From contig NZ_NXNI01000001.1 of the NCBI RefSeq assembly GCF_002494345.1, positions 2,170,001-2,234,000 on the forward strand: 64,000 nt of DNA, read 5' to 3'. This document shows positions 9,767 to 18,972 of the stretch, piece by piece. Below the pieces are notes generated by a model that was given only the letters and a program-made list of their open reading frames with translations, did no database searches and had not been told where the DNA came from. Each line of letters starts with the position of its first letter. Within the stretch, counting starts at the first letter, position 1. The position numbers and the translations under genes were made by a program. The DNA is from Natrinema ejinorense. GTDB taxonomy: Archaea > Halobacteriota > Halobacteria > Halobacteriales > Natrialbaceae.

Positions 9767-10854
9767 GCGCAGACGACAACCAGCAGGCACGAGAACAGTT
9801 GATCGATCTCGCGGCGCAGTTCTACGACCAGTTCGAACTGGGCGAGATTCCCCACATGTCCGTGCCGACGCGGACGAAGAACAACATCGAGTACGACGAG
9901 GAGATGGACGTCTGGGTCTACGGCGACCGCGAGTCGACTCGGTCGGCCAACTCCGTCCGCGGCGCACGAAAACTCCTGAAGGCGGTCTATACGATCGAGT
10001 TCCTCGCCGACCAGCTCGAGGAGGACCGTTCCTCGACCCTGCGTGAACTCTACTACCTCTCGGAGAGCTGGGACAACGACGAGGCCCAGTTCAACGATCA
10101 GGACGAGTCCAACAGCATGGTCGAGGACCTCGAAATCGTCTCGGGCGTCACCCGCGAGGACTTCCACATGCGCCCCGAGGAGTCCGGTGCGACCCTCATG
10201 GGGCCCCTGCACCTCCGCGAGCAGACACGCCGCGGGGAACGCGAGATCCACTGCCAGGAGGACGTCGGCGAGGGCGGCTACCAGATCCCGAACAACCCCG
10301 ACACGATCGAGTTTCTGGACTGTGACGCCGACTTCATTCTCGCCGTCGAAACCGGTGGCATGCGCGATCGGCTCGTCGAGAACGGCTTCGACGAGGAGTA
10401 CAACGCGCTGATCGTCCACCTCAAGGGCCAACCCGCGCGGGCGACCCGCCGGATCACCAAGCGACTCCACGACGAACTCGGGCTCCCGGTCACGGTCTTT
10501 ACCGACGGCGACCCGTGGTCGTACCGCATCTACGGCTCCGTCGCCTACGGCTCGATCAAGTCCGCCCACCTCTCGGAGTACCTCGCGACCCCCGAAGCGG
10601 ACTTCATCGGCATCCAGCCCGCCGACATCGTCGAGTACGAACTGCCGACCGACCCCCTCTCGGATTCGGACATCAACGCCCTGGAGAGCGAACTCGAGGA
10701 CCCGCGATTCCAGACCGACTACTGGGAGGAACAGATCGAACTGCAACTCGATCTCGGGAAGAAGTCCGAACAGCAGTCGCTGGCATCTCACGGACTGGAC
10801 TTCGTGACGGATACCTATCTGCCCGAGCGGCTGGACGACATGGGCGTCCTCTGA
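9763..10854 (+). CDS. top6A: DNA topoisomerase VI subunit A
   Basis: Spo11-like DNA-cleaving subunit, 363 residues. The N-terminal CAP/5Y domain carries the catalytic tyrosine region [10 protein letters not shown] (residues about 95-105). The Toprim domain follows, with FILAVETGG for the Glu and [19 protein letters not shown] for the DxD metal site. The ATG at 9763 overlaps the top6B stop, so the two subunits are translationally coupled and made in step. The gene is followed at once by a convergent gene whose uninterrupted frame runs 182 bases antisense into its 3' end. Confidence 0.97.
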   Translation: MSADDNQQAREQLIDLAAQFYDQFELGEIPHMSVPTRTKNNIEYDEEMDVWVYGDRESTRSANSVRGARKLLKAVYTIEFLADQLEEDRSSTLRELYYLSESWDNDEAQFNDQDESNSMVEDLEIVSGVTREDFHMRPEESGATLMGPLHLREQTRRGEREIHCQEDVGEGGYQIPNNPDTIEFLDCDADFILAVETGGMRDRLVENGFDEEYNALIVHLKGQPARATRRITKRLHDELGLPVTVFTDGDPWSYRIYGSVAYGSIKSAHLSEYLATPEADFIGIQPADIVEYELPTDPLSDSDINALESELEDPRFQTDYWEEQIELQLDLGKKSEQQSLASHGLDFVTDTYLPERLDDMGVL

Positions 10855-11914
10855 GATCACGACCGGACCGCCTTCCGACGCTTCGTGGCGGACTCGAGTC
10901 TCTCGTCCGCCAGACCCGGTCCGGCTCCGATTCTCGATCCGGGTTCGAATCCGTCGGCGGGCCGTCCACCCGCGGTTCCGCGACCGCCGAACGGTTGCTC
11001 GCGCCGGTCGTGGCCGACTCCGCGTTCGCACACTGCCGGCAGTAGTAGTTGCGACCGCCGCTGGCGGTCACCGGCACGCCGAGCACGCACACCTCCGAGC
11101 GGTAGCTCCGCTCGAGTCCGCGGTCGACGGGGCCGGCACACGCGGCACACGGCTGCTCGGGGGCGGCGACGGTTCGTTCGTCGACCGTGTGGGTCCGCCC
11201 GTTCGTCAGCACCGAGTGGCGATCCTCGAGGCGGCGACTGACAGAGGGGAGGACGCTCGTCCCCGCAACTGCGAGGCCGAGTGCGAGCGCGAACAGGACG
11301 AACCCCACAGTCGATGCACCCAGTTGGACGCCGAGCGCGACGGTTAGCCCCGCCAGCAGCCACGCGACGGCTGCGGACGCCCGCGCAAGCAGGTTCGAGT
11401 CGGTCGTGGCGTCGTCGGGTTCCTCCCTGCCGATCGGCTCCGCTCGCAGGACCGTCCGCTCGGTACCGTCGACGTATCGGTACGCGCCGTAGAGGACGTT
11501 CCCGATCCCCATCGTCCACCAGACGGTGAGCAGCGCGATCAACAGGTGATCGGCCACGCCCCCGAACGTTCGTCGGACCAACACCGCCTGATCGCCGAAG
11601 TCGCGCTCGAGTCGCCAGCCGTCCCGCGAGGCGGCGGCGATTCGCCGCTCGAGTCGGTCGCGGTCCGCCGCCTCGGTCGCGTCGCGGCCGGTCGTCCTCG
11701 CTGCGTCGCGGCTCGTGTTCGTTCGCAGTCGCCTCTCGGAAGCCGACCGCGATTTCGGCACCGAAGCCGACCGCAAGCGTTCGCTCGAGCGGTCGATCGG
11801 CACGCCGCAGTTCGGACAGTAGTGCATCGAGGACTCGAGGGGCGCTCCGCAGTCGGTGCAGTACAGCGACCCGGTTCGGCCGTGACGCCGGCGTCGAGGA
11901 CGGTCACTGCGCAT
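10673..11914 (-). CDS. Zinc-ribbon membrane protein, 3' end uncertain
   Basis: The N-terminus is a zinc ribbon ([20 protein letters not shown], two CxxC knuckles). An Arg/Ser-rich linker follows, then a globular stretch (about 88-115), a hydrophobic segment near residues 120-145 and a pair near 180-225. A second Cys-rich knuckle (PCAACAGP ... YYCRQCAN) lies on the C-terminal side. As sequenced the frame stays open to 10673, overlapping top6A antisense by 182 bases, and its tail is unlike the rest. A one-base shift near 10900-10930 would instead end it at 10857, two bases past the top6A stop, with tail [14 protein letters not shown] frameshift or sequencing error is plausible. Function unknown. 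Confidence 0.62.
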   Translation of the reverse strand: MRSDRPRRRRHGRTGSLYCTDCGAPLESSMHYCPNCGVPIDRSSERLRSASVPKSRSASERRLRTNTSRDAARTTGRDATEAADRDRLERRIAAASRDGWRLERDFGDQAVLVRRTFGGVADHLLIALLTVWWTMGIGNVLYGAYRYVDGTERTVLRAEPIGREEPDDATTDSNLLARASAAVAWLLAGLTVALGVQLGASTVGFVLFALALGLAVAGTSVLPSVSRRLEDRHSVLTNGRTHTVDERTVAAPEQPCAACAGPVDRGLERSYRSEVCVLGVPVTASGGRNYYCRQCANAESATTGASNRSAVAEPRVDGPPTDSNPDRESEPDRVWRTRDSSPPRSVGRRSGRDLRGRPCRPAARADRYPSRSPVREMPATAVRTSSRDRVAVRSVPPSSRSGIAGPRVRSPGR

Positions 11915-12076
11915 AGTCGACCGTCGCCGACTGCGACACTAACTCTTTGGAGCTATCGACATTCCAACCAGAGCGGCAGGGAGTGCCCCGCCGTCGATCG
12001 ATCACGGTCCGCCGTTCGACGAACGCCGGGCGGACGTGGTGTCGGTTCGGGGGCCGAATCGAGAATTCGGGCAGCG

Positions 12077-13441
12077 TTAGCCGAGGAACCCGAGTCGAAC
12101 CGCCGCTCCCATGGCCCCGAAGACCAACACCAGGAGCAGGCTGACGACGTAGTACGCGTGCCAGGCCCGCGAGGGGCGGAACGGCTCGGGCAGGTTCTTC
12201 TCGACGACGTACCAGTTGGCCGGGTAGAAGAAGATCTCCGTGACCGCCAGCACCGCGGCGACGTAGAGCAACAGCGTCACCGGGACCTCGCCGAGCGCGA
12301 TGACCATGGCGCTGCTGACGGCGACGACGCCGACGACGACCAGCTTCCGCACCCGTTCACTGTCGATGTCGTCGTTCTCGAGGGCCATCGGCAGGATGTC
12401 TCCGGTGGCGCGCGCAGCGCCGTCCAGCAGCGTGATAACCGTCGAGTACAGCGCGGCGAACCCGCCGAGCAACATCGCGTAGTACGACCACTCGCCGAAG
12501 GAGTCGCTCAGGATCGACCCGATCGCGACCGCGAGGTTCGCATCCGTCGGCGGCTCCGGATAGAGCACGTTCGACGCCAGAATCACCATCGCGACGATCA
12601 GCAGGAAGCTAAACACGTAGCCGATGTTGAAGTCGCGCCGACCGGTCCGGATCCACGCCCGGATGTAGTCGTGGTGTTTCGGGTCCTCGGGATCGAGGTC
12701 TCGCTCCTCGAGTTCGCTCGCGCCGTCGCCTTTCGCCATGCTCCAGCTGCCGATCAGGATGCTCGTGCTGAAGCCGGTCGGCGCGAAGCCGGCGGCGGCG
12801 GCGAACAGTCCGATAAAGACCGGCCCGGTCAGATCGGGCACCGCAAAGGCCGTTTCGAGGACGACATCGCCCGACGGCGGGCCGACGATCACGCCAAGCA
12901 AGACGAGGAGGCCCAACGCGATAGTGAAGGCGATCAGGGCCGTCTCGAGCAGGCTGTACCGCGACACGACGACGAGTAGCCCTGCGCCGCCGACGAAGAC
13001 GACGTACGCGATGGTTGCAGTGAACCACTCGGGAGTCAGTGCGGCGACGAACGCCGCCGTGCTCATCCCGACGCTGGCCGTGATGAACGTGTACATCCCG
13101 GTGAACACGAGGATCGTCACCCAGAGCGCCCAGTTCTTGGGACCGGGGAGCTGGTCGTAGGCTTCGATCGGGTTCGCGCCGACGCCGTAGTTGTACCGAA
13201 TGCCGAGCTCCCAGGCCCCGTACTTCGCGGCGTAGATGAGTCCGAACATCCAGATCGCAACGAGCCCGAAGGTCCCGCCGAGAGTGGGCGCGAGCACGAT
13301 GTGGCTCCCGCCGATACTGATCAGGGCCCACAGCATCGACGGCCCGAAGTGTTCCCTGAAGAACCCCCGCCAGTCCCGTTCCGGATACTCGAGGTCCGCG
13401 TTGGAAACGTCCGTGGCCCCCTCACCGGCCATCGCGATCAC
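12077..13441 (-). CDS. NRAMP-family transporter-like protein
   Basis: Integral membrane protein of 454 residues with about eleven hydrophobic helices, the length of complete NRAMP/SLC11 carriers. Helix 1 reads SIGGSHIVLAPTLGGTFG, lacking the DPGN metal site, and helix 6 reads GFAPTGFST in place of MPHN, so it belongs to the divergent NRAMP-related group rather than to MntH. An acidic cytoplasmic insert (EERDLDPEDPKHHD) sits between helices 6 and 7. The start could be 13441 or the Met three codons later. Upstream, 303 bases separate it from a divergent small membrane gene. Substrate not predictable. Confidence 0.8.
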   Translation of the reverse strand: MIAMAGEGATDVSNADLEYPERDWRGFFREHFGPSMLWALISIGGSHIVLAPTLGGTFGLVAIWMFGLIYAAKYGAWELGIRYNYGVGANPIEAYDQLPGPKNWALWVTILVFTGMYTFITASVGMSTAAFVAALTPEWFTATIAYVVFVGGAGLLVVVSRYSLLETALIAFTIALGLLVLLGVIVGPPSGDVVLETAFAVPDLTGPVFIGLFAAAAGFAPTGFSTSILIGSWSMAKGDGASELEERDLDPEDPKHHDYIRAWIRTGRRDFNIGYVFSFLLIVAMVILASNVLYPEPPTDANLAVAIGSILSDSFGEWSYYAMLLGGFAALYSTVITLLDGAARATGDILPMALENDDIDSERVRKLVVVGVVAVSSAMVIALGEVPVTLLLYVAAVLAVTEIFFYPANWYVVEKNLPEPFRPSRAWHAYYVVSLLLVLVFGAMGAAVRLGFLG

Positions 13442-13744
13442 CGATCGTGGCTGCCGTCATCCCGCCGCCCGAAACCGGTGAGATGGGGGATTTCGTCGTT
13501 TTCACTGTGGGAATACGAATCATGGGTGTCGAAGAATTCCGCAGGGGCCACTTATATCGTGCGAATCGCCGGGAGGCGACCGCTCCCGCCAGGGGGTCCA
13601 ACGCTCACGTCAGCGGAACCACCGCGTCGACGTCCCCCACTGTCGCTTTCGTCGCGGAACGCGACCGGTTCGCCGGCGATGGCCTGTGACTGCAGGTACA
13701 ATCGGTACCCGTCTGTGGCGGGTCCAATTCGCTAGACTGGTGAC
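13442..13744. promoter_or_regulatory. Divergent intergenic region with TATA-like site and hairpin
   Basis: Region of 303 bases between two divergent genes. CTTATATCG at 13551-13559 can serve as a TATA box on either strand: leftward for the NRAMP-like gene with a leader of roughly 80 bases, or rightward with a start near 13580. A 6-bp hairpin, CGGGAG/CTCCCG with a 7-base loop, lies at 13570-13588. No convincing coding sequence is seen. Confidence 0.35.
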
Positions 13745-14050
13745 ATGGCGGACGAAAACGATAGCGAACGGCCGTTGCACAGTGACCCCGACGAGGAGGC
13801 GATCGACGAACCCACGACCTCGAGCGCACAGGAGGCCGACGAGACCGCGTGGATGATGAAGGAGGGAATCACGGTCGGCCTCGTCGCGATCGGTGCGATG
13901 GTCCTCCTCGCGCTCGGGCTCTTGCAGGGGACCGGGCTCGTCGACGTCTTCGCGCCGATCGCGGATACCGGTCTCGGGCAGTGGGCCGCGTTCGGGGTCC
14001 TGGTACTCATCGCTATTGCAGCGTTCGCCTGGTCGCGAATGGGCGTCTGA
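13745..14050 (+). CDS. Small two-helix membrane protein
   Basis: Hypothetical protein of 101 residues. The first 40 are hydrophilic and acidic (MADENDSERPLHSDPDEEA), typical of a haloarchaeal cytoplasmic tail. Two hydrophobic helices follow (about 47-67 and 76-97), ending SRMGV. The acidic codon usage and start right after an ATG-proximal purine stretch support a real gene. It converges on the metallo-hydrolase gene, with only 29 bases between the stops. I do not recognise the family. Confidence 0.7.
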   Translation: MADENDSERPLHSDPDEEAIDEPTTSSAQEADETAWMMKEGITVGLVAIGAMVLLALGLLQGTGLVDVFAPIADTGLGQWAAFGVLVLIAIAAFAWSRMGV

Positions 14051-14079
14051 GTTCCGTCGACTCGCCGCCGATTCGACCG

Positions 14080-14784
14080 CTACTCGTCGAGGACGACCGG
14101 AACCTCGCGTTTCGCGACGTCGACGACGAACGCTTCTTCGTCGGTGTCGATCGCGTCGAAGGTATCGTAGTGGACGGGCAAGACGAGGTCGGGCCCGATG
14201 GTTTCGGCCAGCGACGCCGCCTCGTGGCGATCCATCGTGAACGTGCCCCCGATCGGCGGGAGGAAGAGATCGATGTCCAGGCGCTCGTGGAACGGGAGGG
14301 CGTCGGTATCGCCGGGCCAGAACGCGGTGATGCCGTCGATAGTGACACCGAATCCACAGCCCTCTCCGTCGGGATGATAGGGAGTTCCGTCCTCGGCCGT
14401 GTGGGGGCCGTCGGGATCGTTATACGCCGGTGTCGTAAAGAGATCGAGCGGCCCGAGAACGAACGATTCGTCCGCACGGACGCGTTCGACGTCGAACGGC
14501 AGCTCGTCCGGCCCCTCGTCGGCGTGATCGATCTCGGTCGCGTCGACCGAGTCGTGGACGACGACCAGCGCGTCCTCGTGTGCGACCCGTCGTATCGACG
14601 CGGGATCGTAGTGATGGCCGTGACTGACGAGAACGAGGTCGCCGTCGCGGGCCTCGAAGCCGTCAAGGAGGCCGTACCGTTCCGGACCCGGATCGGTATA
14701 GACGACCGCGCCGGTCTGTCCCTCGAGTCGAACGGTTCCGAGGCCGAACCAGTCGATGGTCACTGCATCGAAGCGAACAGTCAT
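14080..14784 (-). CDS. Metallo-beta-lactamase-fold hydrolase (UlaG-like)
   Basis: Cytoplasmic hydrolase of 234 residues. The short metallo-beta-lactamase core is clear: VLVSHGHHYDPASI is the HxHxxDH-type zinc motif in its HGHHYDP variant, AFWPGDTD supplies a later metal Asp, and LVLPVHYDTFDAID the final His. The size and order match the L-ascorbate lactonase-like (UlaG) branch, often annotated as Zn-dependent hydrolase of unknown substrate. It is followed leftward by nothing in its own direction and stands 66 bases from the next leftward gene upstream. Confidence 0.85.
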   Translation of the reverse strand: MTVRFDAVTIDWFGLGTVRLEGQTGAVVYTDPGPERYGLLDGFEARDGDLVLVSHGHHYDPASIRRVAHEDALVVVHDSVDATEIDHADEGPDELPFDVERVRADESFVLGPLDLFTTPAYNDPDGPHTAEDGTPYHPDGEGCGFGVTIDGITAFWPGDTDALPFHERLDIDLFLPPIGGTFTMDRHEAASLAETIGPDLVLPVHYDTFDAIDTDEEAFVVDVAKREVPVVLDE

Positions 14785-14850
14785 TGCTGACCCATTCCTC
14801 GAGCGGGCCGAAAAGTGTTGACGCTCGATCGTCTGCGACGCGAGTCCAGC

Positions 14851-15585
14851 TCAGGGAACCCGGACCGAGTGCTCGAGCGTGCCCACGCCCTCGATTTCGA
14901 TCTCGACTTCGTCACCGTCGGAGAGGGGGCCGACACCCTCGGGCGTGCCAGTCGCGATCACGTCACCGGGCTCGAGAGTGAGGTAGGTGGTGATCTCGGC
15001 GATGAGTTCCGGAACCGAGAACACGAGTTGGTCCCGGGAGCCGTCCTGTCTCGTCTCGCCATTGACGCGGGTCCGAACCGCGGCGTCGGCGGGGACTTCT
15101 TCGGGCGTCGCGAGCACGGGGCCCATCGGCGCGGCGCCGTCGAAGGCCTTCCCGCGTACCCAGTTTTGTTCCTGACGCTGGTCGTCGCGGTTCGAGAGGT
15201 CGTTGACGCAGGTAAAGCCCTCGACGACGTCCATCGCGTCCCCTTGGGAGACGTGGCGACACTGCTCGCCGATCACGACACCGAGTTCGGCCTCGTGATC
15301 GATTCGTTCTTTACCTGCCGGGAGGGTCACGGTATCGCCGTGGGCCGCGAGCGCGTTCGGTGGCTTCAAGAAGAGCAACGGTCGGTCGGGGACGTCGGAG
15401 TTCAGTTCCGCAGCGTGGTCGGCGTAGTTGCGCCCAATACAGACGATTTTCGAAGGGTCGGTCGGCGAAAGCACGTCGATGTCATCGTCGAGCGCGTAGC
15501 TCTCGTTTCCGAAGTGGACGTGCCCGTTCTCGTACTCGCCGCGGCGGACTGCACCGGCCGGATCGCGAAAGCGGACGTATTTCAT
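14851..15585 (-). CDS. Fumarylacetoacetate hydrolase (FAH) family protein
   Basis: Soluble enzyme of 244 residues with the FAH C-terminal fold, used by hydratases, isomerases and decarboxylases of 2-oxo acids in aromatic and sugar catabolism. IVCIGRNYADHA, PLLFLKPPNALAAHGDTV, DHEAELGVVIG (metal-binding Glu residues), GKAFDGAAPMGP and the terminal VIATGTPEGVGPL are the family's conserved blocks in order. The start at 15585 (MKYVRFRDPAG) was preferred over an upstream Met because the fold begins here. Short FAH proteins cannot be assigned a substrate from sequence, and no pathway partner is adjacent. Confidence 0.88.
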   Translation of the reverse strand: MKYVRFRDPAGAVRRGEYENGHVHFGNESYALDDDIDVLSPTDPSKIVCIGRNYADHAAELNSDVPDRPLLFLKPPNALAAHGDTVTLPAGKERIDHEAELGVVIGEQCRHVSQGDAMDVVEGFTCVNDLSNRDDQRQEQNWVRGKAFDGAAPMGPVLATPEEVPADAAVRTRVNGETRQDGSRDQLVFSVPELIAEITTYLTLEPGDVIATGTPEGVGPLSDGDEVEIEIEGVGTLEHSVRVP

Positions 15586-15693
15586 CGTCGATGGATAGTC
15601 ACAGGGGGGTAAAAAGGGTTGAGAAGACGGCGTGTACGGGGATCGTCGACTCGAACCCGACAATTAACCCGTCACACGTCCTACGGTCGGACG

Positions 15694-16128
15694 ATGGCCG
15701 AGCACGACGATTCCGCATCCGAGGACGACCCAGCGGCGATCCGCTCGATCGCGCTGTCGCCGGACGACGCCGTCGACGCGTTCATCTACAGCCAGGAAAA
15801 CCCCGGAGAGGCCGTGCTTCGAGTTACCCCGCCGTTCCACGGTCGGATGCGGGCCCGCCTTCACGTCTACCGCGTCGACGACACCGAACTGACCGGTGCG
15901 GTCCACCTCTCGCCGTCGGCGATCATCGCGAACGACCTCATCGACGCGTACCCCGACCTCGAGTCGACCCTCGACGCCGAGAACTCGACCGAGGCCGATC
16001 GGATCCGCGAGCGTCACGCCGACGCCGTCGACGACTGGCGAGCGCGCGCTCGTGACGGGATCGTCGATTCGGTCGCGCTCGAGACCGACGACGGGACACA
16101 CCGGGTCGAACTCAAACCGCTCGGCTAG
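15694..16128 (+). CDS. Conserved haloarchaeal hypothetical protein
   Basis: Soluble acidic protein of 144 residues with no membrane segment. It starts MAEHDDSASEDD and has a compact alpha/beta body (DAVDAFIYSQENPGEAVLRVTPPFHGRMRARLH is the start of it). A TATA-like AATTAAC at 15662-15668 lies about 28 bases before the ATG at 15694, which supports this start and a leaderless mRNA. Many ionisable residues and low hydrophobicity fit a real halophile protein. I recognise no motif that gives a function. Confidence 0.72.
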   Translation: MAEHDDSASEDDPAAIRSIALSPDDAVDAFIYSQENPGEAVLRVTPPFHGRMRARLHVYRVDDTELTGAVHLSPSAIIANDLIDAYPDLESTLDAENSTEADRIRERHADAVDDWRARARDGIVDSVALETDDGTHRVELKPLG

Positions 16129-16260
16129 GCCGTAGTCGACCGAACGGACTCCCGGTCACCGAGCCCATGGGCTCCGTTCGGTCGAACCGGACGCGTTCCC
16201 GTACTTTCACTTTCACTCCGGACGGATCGGTTTGACGTACGTTCAGTCCAACTGAGAGAT

Positions 16261-16494
16261 ATGTCACTGATCGTCGAGGCCGCTGACGAACGGACCGATC
16301 GCGACGAAGGCGGGCGTTCCGACGCTCGACCGAGCGTCGAACCGCCAACGACGGCCCACGGCCAGCGCCGACGGATCGACGTCACCGACCTGGATGCGGC
16401 GGGACTCGACGAGTTCGTCCGCACGAACGTCGAAACCGACGCCGTCTCGCTCGAGCACCGCGGCGGCCGAACGTATCTGCTGATCGCGGACTGA
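16261..16494 (+). CDS. Small acidic hypothetical protein
   Basis: Possible gene for 77 residues. The first 35 residues are low-complexity and charged, but the second half (RIDVTDLDAAGLDEFVRTNVE, then a beta-hairpin-like YLLIAD end) looks like a folded haloarchaeal peptide. It follows the preceding gene by 132 bases in the same direction. The next 295 bases up to tRNA-Glu show no gene on either strand. No family recognised. Confidence 0.5.
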   Translation: MSLIVEAADERTDRDEGGRSDARPSVEPPTTAHGQRRRIDVTDLDAAGLDEFVRTNVETDAVSLEHRGGRTYLLIAD

Positions 16495-16789
16495 ACGTCG
16501 GTCGATGAGCGTCCCCGTCCGAACTGCGTCCAATCGACCACCGCAGTCACCTCCCCGATTGGTTCCCATCACACCCACCGTGCCGCCGTCTTCACTGTAT
16601 CCGTTTTCGAATTTTATCCCGGTCGAGAAGCCAATCGAAGCGGGATCGTCGTCTTCTCGCTGGCGTGGAGTTAGAGTGTCCGACCCTTCCTCGGAGACGG
16701 GGGCCGCTACCACACGGAGTGGGAATTCGGTCAATAGACGGGAAACCCACCGGACAGTAACGAAGGTAGAACTGCTGGAAAAGTGGGGA

Positions 16790-16864
16790 TGCTCCGACAG
16801 GGATTCGAACCCTGGTCATTGCCGTGAGAGGGCAATATGATTGGCCGGACTACACCATCGGAGC
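16790..16864 (-). tRNA. tRNA-Glu (anticodon CUC)
   Basis: Cloverleaf of 75 bases read on the minus strand. The 7-bp acceptor stem is GCTCCGA/TCGGAGC with discriminator A at 16790, the anticodon stem TTGCC/GGCAA encloses loop CTCTCAC (anticodon CTC for GAG codons), and the T arm is GGGTTCGAATCCC. No intron, and CCA is not encoded. A T-rich tract (CCACTTTTCC on the minus strand) just downstream may end transcription. Confidence 0.95.
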
Positions 16865-16980
16865 GCGGTGCTTCGCACTCAATCGTAGCAGCGTACGATG
16901 TTTAAGCATTCCGTTTCGTCCCGGGAGTGGTGTCCCTTCTCACGTGAGAGCCAGTCACCGACGCGTGGCTATCGAGGTCG

Positions 16981-18240
16981 TCACTCGTCGAACGGCGACT
17001 TCGTCGCTTCGGGTTCGAAGCCCTCGAGACTGATGATGTTCTCGCGGCCGACGCGGAGTTTGCTGATGGTTCCGTCGTCTTCCATCTCCGAGAGCAACAT
17101 GCTGACCTTGGATTTCGACCAGCCGGTCGCGTCGACGATGTTGACCTGTTTCATGCGGCCGCCGTTCTCCCGGATGAGAGCGACGACGCGATCCTCGTCG
17201 GACATGAGTTCCTCGTCGGCGACGGCGGTCGCACCGTCGCTCGAGTCGGTCGTCTCCGCGACCGTTCCGGATTCGCCGGCGCCGTCGGCTCCGGCTGCCG
17301 GTTGGGCCGACGGAGCTGCGGGATCCGTCGCTCCGCTCACAGCAGTATCGTCAGCGCCGGGACCGTACCGCCGGTACCAGATCACGGCTGCGATACCGAG
17401 TCCGGTTAGCAGGAGGGCCCCCACGAGATACCGGGTCGTATCAGCGGTGTCCGTCGGTCCGATCCCTTCGGTATCACCGCCTCCGACTGTGGCACCGTCG
17501 GGACGATCGAGAACCGCACGCGGCCGGCCGTCGACGAACTCCTGTTGGCCGTTCCACTGGACCGAATCCGCGTCTTCGAGCGAGGAGCCGGCGTACTCTC
17601 CCTCGGGCTCGATCGTACGGAACGTGAGATCACCACCTGCCTCGAAGACGATCGCCTGGTCGGCGGACAGATAGATGTCCTGGAAGACGTCACCCGCGAC
17701 GATGGTCTCGTCGGTGACATCCGCGAAGCCGTCCCACAGGAACGACATTTCGACTACCCCTCGCTCGTTTGGCCACCCGTCGACCCGCGCCGATCGGTCG
17801 AAGTCCGTCGCTTCCATCTCACGGCCGGTCTCCCGCGATCCAGCCTCGACCAGTAACCGGGACTGATTGATGAATCGATCGTACAGGCCGGTTTCGTTCG
17901 CTTCGAACTCCTCTTTGAACGCTCTGAAGTTCGCTTTCGCCTCCGTTTCGTTGTCCTCGTTCGCGAACTGCCGTTCGTATCGGAACGTCCACGTCGCGCT
18001 TCCGTTCTCGTGAATCGTAATCTCGAAGGTCCGATTGTCGAACCGCTGTGTCTCCTGTGAGACGAACGGGCTGGTACCCGCAGCGTCGGTCACCTGTTCG
18101 GCCCGGGGCTCGACGGCAGCGGGCTCCGGCGCTGACGGATCGGCCGGCCCGGGCGTCGCGAGAACGATCGGCCCGCTGACACTCGCGACCGACACGAGGA
18201 AGACGAGAGCGACGATTCCGACAGGGGCCGACCGATTCAT
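16981..18240 (-). CDS. Exported/membrane-anchored protein with C-terminal winged-helix domain
   Basis: Protein of 419 residues. It has a signal-like N-terminus (MNRSAPVGIVALVFLVSVAS), an extracellular domain of about 210 residues with a FEITIHENGSATWTFRY strand typical of the haloarchaeal DUF7345-type ectodomain, then one transmembrane helix near residues 265-285 (YLVGALLLTGLGIAAVIWYRR). An acidic linker follows, then a winged-helix domain of about 75 residues (SDEDRVVALIRENGGRMKQ ... SKSKVSMLLSEMEDDG). The layout suggests a one-component membrane-tethered regulator that senses something outside. The start at 18240 is the first Met before the signal segment; it diverges from the next gene. 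Confidence 0.8.
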   Translation of the reverse strand: MNRSAPVGIVALVFLVSVASVSGPIVLATPGPADPSAPEPAAVEPRAEQVTDAAGTSPFVSQETQRFDNRTFEITIHENGSATWTFRYERQFANEDNETEAKANFRAFKEEFEANETGLYDRFINQSRLLVEAGSRETGREMEATDFDRSARVDGWPNERGVVEMSFLWDGFADVTDETIVAGDVFQDIYLSADQAIVFEAGGDLTFRTIEPEGEYAGSSLEDADSVQWNGQQEFVDGRPRAVLDRPDGATVGGGDTEGIGPTDTADTTRYLVGALLLTGLGIAAVIWYRRYGPGADDTAVSGATDPAAPSAQPAAGADGAGESGTVAETTDSSDGATAVADEELMSDEDRVVALIRENGGRMKQVNIVDATGWSKSKVSMLLSEMEDDGTISKLRVGRENIISLEGFEPEATKSPFDE

Positions 18241-18352
18241 TCGTCTACCACTACGTGCCGGAGCTAAAAATGGTTGTGAATACACGAGTCGACGGGACCG
18301 GATACCCTTCCGTGTCGACACGTACAAATCGATCGACGGCGTATCGATTCTC

Positions 18353-18931
18353 GTGATAACCAATCTCGCACAGGGCGTGCAGGCGTTCACGAGCAACGTC
18401 TTCCTCGTCTCCGGCGATCGGCCGGTCCTCGTCGATACGGGAGCGAACTTCGACGTCGTCGATGCCGTCCGCTCCCGCGTCGACGACCTCGAAGCCGTGA
18501 TCCTCACGCACACACACCGCGACCACGTGGGCAATCTCGCTGCGGTCACGGACGCCTTCGACATCGACGCGTGGGGATACGATACGTCGATCGACGGCGT
18601 CGATCGCACTATCGCGGACGAGGAACGGGTCCAGCTGGGCGACCACGAGTACGTTGCGCTCCACACCCCCGGCCACAAAAACGACCACCTCTGCTTTCAC
18701 TCCGAGGCGGCGAGGGTACTGTTCGCGGGCGATCTCGTCTTCCAGAACGGGAGCTTCGGTCGAACCGATCTCGAAGAGGGCGACCGCGAGGCCCTGATCG
18801 AGAGTATCGACCGCGTGCTCGAGTGGATCGATCCGGGGCTCGAGGAGATGCATACCGGACACGGACCGAGCGTGACGACCGACCCCTACGATCACGTCGA
18901 ACTCTCGGCACGGATGGCCCGGCAAGCGTGA
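18353..18931 (+). CDS. Metallo-beta-lactamase-fold hydrolase (glyoxalase II-like)
   Basis: Soluble hydrolase of about 192 residues. The motif order is FTSNVFLVSGDRPVLVDTGA, the zinc site THTHRDHVGN, HTPGHKNDHLCF, LFAGDLVFQNGSFGRTD and MHTGHGPSV, as in the glyoxalase II/MBL family. No ATG lies in frame near the fold start, so the GTG at 18353 (VITNLAQG) was chosen because relatives begin with a short strand just before the FTSN segment. It diverges from the membrane-tethered regulator with 112 bases between the starts. Substrate unknown; thioester hydrolysis is likely for the family. Confidence 0.8.
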   Translation: MITNLAQGVQAFTSNVFLVSGDRPVLVDTGANFDVVDAVRSRVDDLEAVILTHTHRDHVGNLAAVTDAFDIDAWGYDTSIDGVDRTIADEERVQLGDHEYVALHTPGHKNDHLCFHSEAARVLFAGDLVFQNGSFGRTDLEEGDREALIESIDRVLEWIDPGLEEMHTGHGPSVTTDPYDHVELSARMARQA

Positions 18932-18972
18932 TCTCGTCCGGGTTCGAATCGTGCCGGACTCGAGGGCGGGGC

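Noticed and set aside
16264-16734. 156-residue leftward frame over the gap before tRNA-Glu
   Set aside because: It overlaps the small acidic gene, has low-complexity composition and no recognisable fold; the gap is better read as non-coding.
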